12,612 nucleotides of DNA from Cellvibrionales bacterium UBA2618 (GTDB taxonomy: Bacteria; Pseudomonadota; Gammaproteobacteria; Pseudomonadales; Porticoccaceae), in contig DDJS01000109.1 of NCBI GenBank assembly GCA_002339165.1, positions 1 to 12,612 of the forward strand. The letters run 5' to 3'. The notes under the pieces are model-generated. The model ran no database searches and was not told the origin of the DNA. It saw only the letters and a list, made by a program, of their open reading frames with translations. Below, piece after piece: positions 7,005-12,612 of the stretch. Both the position numbers and the translations under genes were made by a program. Within the stretch, counting starts at the first letter, position 1, and every line of letters begins with the position of its first letter.

Positions 7005-7202
7005 TGGCCTGAAGATGCCGATTCATCAATGAATAGAAAAGCGCGAGCCTCTATGACACACTGTGATTTGAGGTTTTGCTGCTACTGTTGGTCTGCAATT
7101 TACCGCCACGGCAAATACTAAACCAAGCCGGCCCTCGACGCGCTGCAAAATGCAGCTGATAAATGCCGTTAGGGGTTCACGGATTTCAAGCGGAGATATT
7201 AG
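7005..7202. other. Intergenic region upstream of the acyl-CoA synthetase
   Basis: This 198-base gap holds two inverted repeats. ATTCAT-CA-ATGAAT (7021-7034) lies just past the MBL stop, and GCTGCA-AAA-TGCAGC (7142-7156) lies 46 bases before the next start. Neither is followed by a T-run. The size of the gap suggests a promoter for the downstream block, but no convincing hexamers were found. CGGAG (7191-7195) is the ribosome binding site of the next gene. Confidence 0.4.
7142..7156 (+). repeat. Perfect 6-bp hairpin upstream of the acyl-CoA synthetase
   Basis: GCTGCA and TGCAGC flank an AAA loop. It lies between the presumed promoter region and the start codon, so it could be an operator half-site pair or a leader hairpin. 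No T-run follows, so it is not a terminator. Confidence 0.4.
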
Positions 7203-9011
7203 ATGTCAAAATTAACAGAGTTTTTTCGCGTCCTTGGAGATTTTTTCCACTCGGCACCCACATTAATTTTTTTTAAACCTCCCGCCGATTCCGATCGAAC
7301 ATCTCTCGGCCTTATGTTTCAAAAAACCGCCGCCCAATACGCCGAGCGCTCGGCGATTGTCTTCGAAGGTCGCGAGCTCAATTGGGCTGAGTTCAACGCA
7401 CTGGTCAACCAGTTTGCCCGAGGGTTTAAACAACAGGGTGTCACACGAGGAGACTGCGTGGCGGTGATGATGGAAAACCGCATCGAACTCCTCTGCAGCA
7501 TCGTCGCCCTGTCTAAGATTGGCGCGACCGCCGGCCTAATCAATACCGGCCTCACCGGCCGACCGTTGGCGCACTGCATCGATGTGATCGATTCGGTGAA
7601 GTGTCTGGTGGGCGAAGAACTGCTGCCGGCAGTGAGTGATATAAAAAACACTCTTAAACTGGCAGATGCCGATTACCTGTGGGTCTCGGATCGGGCCAAG
7701 GGCGGCGTATATCCTGACTGGACAACCCACTTCTGTCGCTTAAGCGCCTCGCTGGCGTCCGAAAACCTACCCGAAACTGAGGATATTAGAGGCGCTGAAA
7801 TTGCCCTCTACGTGTTCACTTCCGGCACCACCGGATTGCCCAAACCGGCGATCGTTTACCAGCGTAAAATTCTCTCGGCGCACCCACCGTATTCAAAAGT
7901 CGGTTGGCATGCCGACGCCACCGATCGCATGTATATCTGTCTGCCGCTCTACCACATTACCGGCTTTTTACTCGGCGCTTGTACCTGCTTTTATACCGGA
8001 GCGTCAATCTTCCTTCGCCGACGCTTTTCCGCCAGCCAGTTTTGGCCTGAAGTACAATTGCATCGCACCAGTCTGTTTGTCTATGTCGGTGAGCTCTGTC
8101 GCTATTTGGCGCTTCAACCGCCTTGCGCGGAGGAGCAAAATAATCCGCTGGAAACCATGCTGGGTAATGGCTTGCGTCCCGATATATGGGACCAATTCCG
8201 CGGCCGGTTCGCGGTTCAACGGATTACTGAAATTTACGGTGCCAGCGAGAGTAATGTCTCCTTTTTAAATATTTTAAATAAAGATTACACCATAGGTACC
8301 GGTTCAACCGTTGTCAGATTGGTCGCCTACGATGTCGATAGAGAGGAAATGGTAACCGATCAAGACGGCCAACCGATTGAGGTGACGCGCGGAGAAGCCG
8401 GCTTAATGCTCAGCAAAATCGATAACAAATACAAATTCGATGGCTATAAAAATCGTCAAGATTCTGCCGCTAAAATCTTGACCGACTTAGTCAAACCGGG
8501 CGATCGTTGGTTTAATACCGGCGATATCATCCGCCAAATCGATGTCGGTTTTGCGATGGGCCTCCCCCACTACCAATTTGTCGACCGAGTCGGCGACACC
8601 TTCCGCTGGCGGGCTGAAAACGTCTCAACCAACGAGGTCGGAGAGATTCTCAACGCCTATCCTCAAATCGAAATCAGCAACGTCTACGGCGTTGAAATAG
8701 CCGGCACCGAGGGGCGAGCGGGGATGGCCGCTATCACTCTAGTGCCAGATCAAGAACTCGACCTCAAGGCATTGAGTGGCTACATCGATCAACAGCTCGC
8801 TCCCTTTGCGCGCCCGATTTTCATTCGGATTCAACCGCATCAGGAAACCACCGGCACCTTTAAATTGTTCAAGGGCCAATTGCGCAAAGAGGCGTATCAT
8901 GTCGATGAAATTCAACAACCGCTATACGTTCGGCCCCCGAATGGCACAGACTACCAGCCCCTGTCGGACGTTTTTTATCGGCAGATTATTGCTGGCAAAG
9001 CGGGCTACTAA
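7203..9011 (+). CDS. Long-chain/very-long-chain acyl-CoA synthetase, FATP type (FadD6-like)
   Basis: This 602-residue AMP-forming enzyme activates a carboxylic acid with ATP and CoA. The P-loop is FTSGTTGLPK (205-214), followed by YGASE (345-349), FNTGD (437-441) and the FATP/VLACS signature DRVGDTFRWRAENVSTNEV (461-479), where A471 replaces the usual glycine of WKGENV. The C-terminal TGTFK (550-554) supplies the likely adenylation lysine K554. Length agrees with bacterial FadD6-like proteins and with animal FATPs (about 600-650). The N-terminus (LTEFFRVLGDFFHSAPTLIFF) is amphipathic and may associate with the inner membrane. The substrate is probably a long-chain fatty or steroid-like acid, but the sequence does not say which. 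ATG 7203 has CGGAG seven bases upstream. The crotonase gene follows after 36 bases, so co-transcription is likely. Confidence 0.92.
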   Translation: MSKLTEFFRVLGDFFHSAPTLIFFKPPADSDRTSLGLMFQKTAAQYAERSAIVFEGRELNWAEFNALVNQFARGFKQQGVTRGDCVAVMMENRIELLCSIVALSKIGATAGLINTGLTGRPLAHCIDVIDSVKCLVGEELLPAVSDIKNTLKLADADYLWVSDRAKGGVYPDWTTHFCRLSASLASENLPETEDIRGAEIALYVFTSGTTGLPKPAIVYQRKILSAHPPYSKVGWHADATDRMYICLPLYHITGFLLGACTCFYTGASIFLRRRFSASQFWPEVQLHRTSLFVYVGELCRYLALQPPCAEEQNNPLETMLGNGLRPDIWDQFRGRFAVQRITEIYGASESNVSFLNILNKDYTIGTGSTVVRLVAYDVDREEMVTDQDGQPIEVTRGEAGLMLSKIDNKYKFDGYKNRQDSAAKILTDLVKPGDRWFNTGDIIRQIDVGFAMGLPHYQFVDRVGDTFRWRAENVSTNEVGEILNAYPQIEISNVYGVEIAGTEGRAGMAAITLVPDQELDLKALSGYIDQQLAPFARPIFIRIQPHQETTGTFKLFKGQLRKEAYHVDEIQQPLYVRPPNGTDYQPLSDVFYRQIIAGKAGY

Positions 9012-9012
9012 C

Positions 9013-9031
9013 AGCCGCTCACCCCACGGCT
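9013..9031 (+). repeat. Small inverted repeat between the synthetase and crotonase genes
   Basis: AGCCG (9013-9017) and CGGCT (9027-9031) enclose a nine-base loop just past the synthetase stop. A five-bp stem without a T-run would not stop transcription; it could mark a processing site or stabilise the upstream message. Confidence 0.3.
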
Positions 9032-9047
9032 AGATTGCATCTTAGAC

Positions 9048-9761
9048 ATGGAGTTCCAATTGAAATATCTTGACTTAACCTACGCCAATCACCTACACAC
9101 CCTCAAACTAATCAACGCAGAGGGTGACAACACTTTTACCACAGCCGTCATGGAAGAATATCTACTGGCCTTCGAGCGCATCGAGCAGCACCGAGGCAAC
9201 ACCGCACTGCTGATTACCTGCGACCATCACAAGACGTTCTCCACCGGCATCAATCTGGCGTGGCTGCAAGACCAAGATAAAGCCGGCCGGCAAGCGTTTG
9301 AGCAGGCCTTTAACCGCGTCATGTGCCGCCTCGCCAGCCTCGATGTGCCCACGGTTGCGTGCATCAATGGCAACGCCTATGCGGGAGGTGCGATCCTCGC
9401 TGCGGCGGCGGATTTTAGACTAATGCGCGCCGACCGCGGTCGCTTCTGTCTGCCCGAGGTCAACATTAAGATTCCGTTCACACCGATCTCCAACGACATC
9501 GTGCACTTACTCCCCAATAAGCAGGCGTTGAAAACCATGATGCTGACCGGCGTCGCCTACACCGGCGAAGAATGCTTGGCGCGGGATATCGTGGATCAAT
9601 TGCACCCACAAACCGAACTCCAACAAGCCGCTCGCGCGATGGCAACAACGCTGGCAGCCAAAGATCGTGCCACCTACACCGCCATTCGAAATGGGATGCG
9701 AGAGCATATTTTGCAACACCTTGAAACGCTCAATGCGCCGGCAGTGAAATCAATCATGTGA
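9048..9761 (+). CDS. Crotonase-fold protein, probable delta3,delta2-enoyl-CoA isomerase
   Basis: The 237-residue product is a short crotonase-superfamily member. Visible motifs are FSTGINLAWL (64-73), the oxyanion-hole region INGNAYAGGAIL (106-117) and RADRGRFCLPEVNIKIPF (127-144). Compared with rat enoyl-CoA hydratase, the position of Glu144 is I116 here, while Glu164 corresponds to E137 (LPEV). Hydratases need both glutamates; a single one fits an enoyl-CoA isomerase that shifts a 3-double bond to position 2 for beta-oxidation. The DRG-x3-LPEV stretch resembles plant and animal monofunctional isomerases. ATG 9048 has no ribosome site, but the bases GGAG within its first codons (9050-9053) sit six bases before TTG 9060, which could be the true start (233 residues). 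It lies between the acyl-CoA synthetase and the dehalogenase. Confidence 0.85.
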   Translation: MEFQLKYLDLTYANHLHTLKLINAEGDNTFTTAVMEEYLLAFERIEQHRGNTALLITCDHHKTFSTGINLAWLQDQDKAGRQAFEQAFNRVMCRLASLDVPTVACINGNAYAGGAILAAAADFRLMRADRGRFCLPEVNIKIPFTPISNDIVHLLPNKQALKTMMLTGVAYTGEECLARDIVDQLHPQTELQQAARAMATTLAAKDRATYTAIRNGMREHILQHLETLNAPAVKSIM

Positions 9762-9766
9762 CCACC

Positions 9767-9904
9767 ATGCACTTCAATGATTACGACCAAGCCGCCCTTG
9801 CCGAGCAGGCCAAGGCGACCCTAGCCGGCGGCAGAGCGCTAATCGCGCGTTGTGGCATCGCTGCTTCAAGCGAACTGAGCGCAATAACCATTACTAAAGC
9901 ATAG
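9767..9904 (+). CDS. Possible 45-residue ORF, unknown
   Basis: An ATG five bases past the crotonase stop opens a 45-codon frame (MHFNDYDQAALAEQAKATLA...). Codons are GC-ending and alanine-rich in the first 35 residues (ALAEQAKATLAGGRALIARC), like neighbouring genes, and the frame ends in a TAG at 9902-9904. No Shine-Dalgarno is visible, so translation would depend on re-initiation after the crotonase stop. It may be a small real gene or the N-terminal remnant of a deleted one. No family was recognised. Confidence 0.35.
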   Translation: MHFNDYDQAALAEQAKATLAGGRALIARCGIAASSELSAITITKA

Positions 9905-9978
9905 GTCTGCGTATCAACTAAGCCATCATGCCCAATCATCAGTTGTAACCACAAAGGACGACAACCGGTACTCAGACA

Positions 9979-11052
9979 ATGGAAATACTTAGAACCCCCG
10001 ATCAGCGTTTTGCACACTTGACGGACTACCCGTACGCGGCACATTACACCAATGTCAAAACCCATGATGGGGCTAACTTGCGCATACATCACATCGATGA
10101 AGGCCCCAAAGACGCGCCGATTTTGTTGTGTATGCATGGCCAGCCAGTGTGGAGCTATGTGTACTCAAAAATGATTCCGCATCTGGTAGGGGCCGGCATC
10201 CGAGTGATTGCACCAGACCTGCCGGGGTATGGTAAATCCGATAAACCAGCCGCCCGCGAAGACTACAGCTATCAACGTCAAGTCGATTGGATGAATCAAT
10301 GGCTAATCAAAAACCAACTGAAAAACCTCAGCTTCTTCGGTCAGGATTGGGGCGGCTTAATCGGTCTGCGTATGATTGCCGACCACGGCGAACGTTTTGA
10401 CCGCGTGGCGATTGGCAATACGGGGTTACCCTACAACCCCAATGTGTCGGCCAGCACGATTGAAAGAATCAACGCCTTTCGCGCCGACCCGAAAAAAATC
10501 ACCTTGTTCAGCATGATGAAACGCATGCGTAAAATGAACGGTTTCGAGCGTGATTCAGGCATCGATCTTTTTGCCTATTGGCAAAAATACACCTGGGAGA
10601 CCGCAGATGTTCCCGCCGGCCTGATTGCATCCTCGATGATAGAGCGACGCAACCGATTGTCGATGGCGCTTGAATTAACCTTAGATAGGCTTGGCCTCGA
10701 CTCGATCTCACCCTTTAAAACTCCGATTTCCAAAGCCTTTGAGGCGCCCTATCCCTCCAGCGCCTATAAAATGGCGATTCGCGCGATGCCCAGCCAAGTG
10801 CCCACTATTCCCGATGCGTCTTTGAATGCGCAGCAACAGGCGTGGGAATTTTTTGAAAGCTTTGAAAAACCGTTATTGTGCGTTGGTTCTGGCAACGATC
10901 CGGTAACAAATGGCTTTGAAAAAATATGGCTCAAAAAAGTTCCCGGATGCAAAGATCAAGCGCATTGCAATATCGGCGGCGGACATTTTTTGCAGTGGTC
11001 AAAAGCGCAGACACTAAGCCGAATTCTCAGTGATTTTATGCTTCAAAAATAG
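9979..11052 (+). CDS. Haloalkane dehalogenase, class I (DhlA-like), with enlarged cap
   Basis: This alpha/beta-hydrolase (357 residues) hydrolyses carbon-halogen bonds to alcohol and halide. It matches Xanthobacter DhlA from the start (LRTPDQRF, 4-11). The oxyanion motif is HGQPVW (53-58), the nucleophile D123 lies in GQDWGG with halide-binding W124, the acid is probably D307 (SGNDPVT) and the base H336 (GGHFLQ). W201 (FAYWQKYTW) aligns with the second halide-binding Trp of DhlA (W175). The acid-to-histidine distance (29) equals that of DhlA, while the nucleophile-to-acid distance is 184 instead of 136, so 48 residues were added in the cap domain. No signal peptide is seen; cytoplasmic. ATG 9979 has no good ribosome site but aligns with the DhlA start. 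It closes the acyl-CoA synthetase/crotonase block. Confidence 0.88.
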   Translation: MEILRTPDQRFAHLTDYPYAAHYTNVKTHDGANLRIHHIDEGPKDAPILLCMHGQPVWSYVYSKMIPHLVGAGIRVIAPDLPGYGKSDKPAAREDYSYQRQVDWMNQWLIKNQLKNLSFFGQDWGGLIGLRMIADHGERFDRVAIGNTGLPYNPNVSASTIERINAFRADPKKITLFSMMKRMRKMNGFERDSGIDLFAYWQKYTWETADVPAGLIASSMIERRNRLSMALELTLDRLGLDSISPFKTPISKAFEAPYPSSAYKMAIRAMPSQVPTIPDASLNAQQQAWEFFESFEKPLLCVGSGNDPVTNGFEKIWLKKVPGCKDQAHCNIGGGHFLQWSKAQTLSRILSDFMLQK

Positions 11053-11161
11053 CTGTATTCCAGCCCACAAATCACCCGGCGCAGTCTACTAGCGAAGTCA
11101 AAATGCTCTCCCCATGGCGCACCGCAGCATGGCGCTAAAGCATCGACGTCCAACACGGCGG
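11053..11161. other. Convergent intergenic region
   Basis: The dehalogenase (plus) and oxyR (minus) genes converge here. An 8-bp direct repeat, catggcgc, occurs at 11113-11120 and 11128-11135. No hairpin with a T-run was found on either strand, so the terminators are not identifiable by eye. Confidence 0.4.
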
Positions 11162-12067
11162 TCAGGCGGGACCCATGGTTCGTTTTAATGCCGTAGTAAA
11201 AACCTCCACCAAACGCTCAATATTGGCCACCCCAGAGTAATTGGGCCGCGCGACAAAGGCAATTTCACGGTGCGGACTCGGCTGATTGAGGTGGGCTTTA
11301 GCCAGCAATGGGTTAGAGTTGAGTAATTGCCCCAGCGCCATATGCGGCACCAAGGTAGAGCCCATATTGCCCGCGACCAATTGAATCAGAGTACTCAAAC
11401 TAGAGACTTTCATAGTGTATTGCGCGTTACTGGTCAGCTTGCAGGCGGCCATTGCGTGGTCTTTTAAACAGTGCCCGTCCTCCAGCAACATCAACTCCGA
11501 CTGCACCAATTCTGCGGCATCGATCTCGCACTTATCCGCGCTCATATTGTCGGCGTGCGTAATGTAGTAAAAGTCCTCCTGCCAAAATTTAAACGACAAC
11601 AGACCGCCGACTTCGAATGGCAGCGCAAGGATCGCCATATCAATCTCTCCCTGTTGTACTTGGTCGATCAACGCGCTGGACTGCCCCTCGGTAATTCTCA
11701 GGCGTAAATCCGGATAAGACTGTTTGAGTTTAGGCAGTACCAAGGGCAATAAATAAGGGCTGACGGTTGGAATAATACCCAGTGCAATCGGCCCACTCAG
11801 CGGTGCTGCCTGCACCTGACCGAGCTTGGAAAAATCGTCCATCTGCAATTTGATGTAGCGCGCTTTGGCCAACACCATCTGACCCAACGGCGTGACAATG
11901 ACTTGTTTATTGTTGCGTTCGAATACCTTGATACCCAATTGCTCTTCCATGTCTGCAATCGCCATGCTCAGCGTCGATGGACTGATAAAGCAGGCCTCGG
12001 CAGCCTGCTTGAAGTGCAGCGTCTTGGCAACGGCTAAGGCGTATTGAATTTGCTTGATAGTAATCAT
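11162..12067 (-). CDS. oxyR: OxyR, peroxide-sensing LysR-family regulator
   Basis: The 301-residue protein is a full-length LysR-type regulator. The N-terminal winged helix-turn-helix spans about 3-60 (HFKQAAEACFISPSTLSMAI at 18-37, ERNNK, TPLGQ). The effector domain opens with SGPIALGIIPTVSPYLLP. The OxyR signature LMLLEDGHCLKDHAMAAC (192-209) contains C200 and C209, in the spacing of C199 and C208 of E. coli OxyR, which form the disulfide that activates it under hydrogen peroxide. It binds DNA as a tetramer and activates peroxide-defence genes. It is divergent from katG, its classical target, across 180 bases. ATG 12067 agrees with the E. coli start context; only a weak purine stretch (AGAG) lies upstream. 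Extra cysteines C26, C180 are present and of unknown role. Confidence 0.95.
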   Translation of the reverse strand: MITIKQIQYALAVAKTLHFKQAAEACFISPSTLSMAIADMEEQLGIKVFERNNKQVIVTPLGQMVLAKARYIKLQMDDFSKLGQVQAAPLSGPIALGIIPTVSPYLLPLVLPKLKQSYPDLRLRITEGQSSALIDQVQQGEIDMAILALPFEVGGLLSFKFWQEDFYYITHADNMSADKCEIDAAELVQSELMLLEDGHCLKDHAMAACKLTSNAQYTMKVSSLSTLIQLVAGNMGSTLVPHMALGQLLNSNPLLAKAHLNQPSPHREIAFVARPNYSGVANIERLVEVFTTALKRTMGPA

Positions 12068-12143
12068 TGGGCAACTCTAGTGATTCGCTTTAATCGAACA
12101 TAACGTTCTTTAATTTGAAATTTAATGGTATCTCAACACGCGT

Positions 12144-12149
12144 TATACT
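12144..12149 (+). promoter_or_regulatory. katG -10 box
   Basis: TATACT is a five-of-six match to TATAAT. The -35 position (TTAATG, 16 bases upstream) is poor, as expected of an OxyR-activated promoter. Transcription would begin near 12156, giving a leader of about 90 bases before ATG 12248. Confidence 0.55.
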
Positions 12150-12170
12150 CCAACCAGTAATAAAAATTAC

Positions 12171-12210
12171 CGCCAGTTTTTGTGGCGACCAACGCAAGCT
12201 AAAAGCGTTG
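12171..12210 (+). promoter_or_regulatory. Two tandem hairpins in the katG leader
   Basis: CGCCA/TGGCG (12171-12187, seven-base loop) is followed three bases later by CAACGC/GCGTTG (12190-12210, nine-base loop). After 7 mixed bases comes a T-rich run (TTACTTTTTTAATT). GGGAG (12234-12238) is the ribosome binding site. The hairpins may stabilise the message or modulate readthrough. Confidence 0.4.
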
Positions 12211-12247
12211 ATTCTTACTTTTTTAATTAACATGGGAGTTACTTTTT

Positions 12248-12612
12248 ATGTCCACTGAAGCCGAGGGCAAATGCCCGGTCATGCACGGTGCTATGTCCAC
12301 AAACAATACCACTGGAACGTCCAACAAAGATTGGTGGCCCAATCAGTTGAACTTAAACATTCTTCATCAACACGACCACAAAACGAACCCCATGGGGCCC
12401 GACTTTGACTACCGCGAAGAGTTCAAGAAACTCGATTATGCGGCACTCAAAAAAGATCTCAATAATCTTATGACCGACTCTCAGGATTGGTGGCCCGCAG
12501 ATTATGGTCACTATGGTGCCTTTTTTATACGCATGACCTGGCACGCGGCGGGCACCTACCGCAACACCGATGGTCGCGGGGGCGGCGGCACTGGTGCACA
12601 GCGTTTTGCCCC
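12248..12612 (+). CDS. katG: Catalase-peroxidase KatG, N-terminal part (cut by window end)
   Basis: The frame is open from ATG 12248 to the window edge (121 complete codons of an expected 720-750). It encodes the bifunctional haem enzyme that removes hydrogen peroxide by catalase and peroxidase activity. The N-terminus is typical (CPVMHG, residues 9-14; DWWPNQLNLNILHQ, 28-41; GPDFDYREEFKKLD, 50-63). The distal haem pocket motif RMTWHAAGTYR (95-105) supplies Arg95, Trp98 and His99, and is followed by DGRGGGG and QRFAP. Trp98 is the expected member of the Trp-Tyr-Met adduct; the Tyr and Met partners are outside the window. GGGAG at 12234-12238 is the ribosome site, nine bases before ATG. Expression is expected to depend on OxyR. 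Confidence 0.96.
   Translation, partial: MSTEAEGKCPVMHGAMSTNNTTGTSNKDWWPNQLNLNILHQHDHKTNPMGPDFDYREEFKKLDYAALKKDLNNLMTDSQDWWPADYGHYGAFFIRMTWHAAGTYRNTDGRGGGGTGAQRFA

Larger units (their letters stand above)
12068..12247. promoter_or_regulatory. oxyR-katG divergent control region with probable OxyR site
   Basis: The stretch 12081-12130 is AT-rich and carries dyads typical of LysR operators, notably GAAC-ATAAC-GTTC (12096-12108) and the imperfect TTAA...TTAA dyad at 12110-12125. It lies directly upstream of the katG -10 box, where OxyR is known to bind and contact RNA polymerase. Tetramers at 11-bp steps (12093, 12104, 12115, 12126) match the OxyR consensus only partly, so the exact site is uncertain. 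It probably controls both genes. Confidence 0.55.

Noticed and set aside
7801..8268. Plus-strand 155-codon frame inside the acyl-CoA synthetase
   Set aside because: Shadow frame; the synthetase frame has all AMP-binding motifs here.
9781..10137. Minus-strand 118-codon frame over the dehalogenase start
   Set aside because: Antisense to the conserved DhlA-like N-terminus; no family features.
11113..11135. catggcgc direct repeat as a terminator between the dehalogenase and oxyR
   Set aside because: It is a direct, not inverted, repeat and no T-run follows on either strand.
1..12612. tRNA, rRNA, CRISPR, insertion sequences or phage attachment sites
   Set aside because: No cloverleaf, rRNA core motif, regularly spaced repeat, transposase or long terminal inverted repeat was seen on either strand.

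Overview
The window looks like chromosomal DNA of a free-living, probably marine gammaproteobacterium with moderate GC content. This placement is an inference. It rests on a UPF0502/YceH protein, an OxyR with both redox cysteines divergent from katG, a FATP/VLACS-type acyl-CoA synthetase, a haloalkane dehalogenase and a periplasmic sulfatase; a Cellvibrionales-like lineage would fit. I see no tRNA, rRNA, CRISPR array, insertion sequence or phage integration signature.

Layout. The left part (about 1-1490) is on the minus strand: a small membrane-anchored helical protein of unknown function (209-547) and yceH (858-1490). A 450-base stretch (1491-1940) follows, with a pair of 13-bp palindromes and decayed-looking coding fragments. 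From 5564 down to 1941 (minus) lies a probable three-gene operon: a protein with two tandem DsbA/2-hydroxychromene-2-carboxylate-isomerase-type domains, a four-helix membrane protein, and a secreted sulfatase with a C-terminal membrane anchor. The first gap is 54 bases and the second 3 bases. From 5931 to 11052 (plus) lie a membrane-anchored metallo-beta-lactamase-fold hydrolase, a FATP-type acyl-CoA synthetase, an enoyl-CoA isomerase-like crotonase, a possible 45-residue ORF and an enlarged class I haloalkane dehalogenase. The right end carries oxyR (minus) and the start of katG (plus, cut by the window edge) around a shared regulatory region.

How the parts may work together. The plus-strand block suggests breakdown or modification of lipids: CoA activation of a carboxylic acid, repositioning of a double bond, and hydrolytic removal of a halogen. 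The minus-strand operon suggests desulfation in the periplasm coupled to a thioredoxin-fold enzyme of unknown substrate. Both pathway readings are inferred from family and gene order. The oxyR-katG pair is a standard peroxide-defence module. Several minus-strand reading frames open with TTG; Shine-Dalgarno positions support internal ATG starts at 5564 and 4121. The least ordinary items are the dehalogenase cap (48 extra residues relative to DhlA), the tandem DsbA-like protein with a degenerate first active site, and an eight-residue transmembrane motif shared by the sulfatase and its neighbour.
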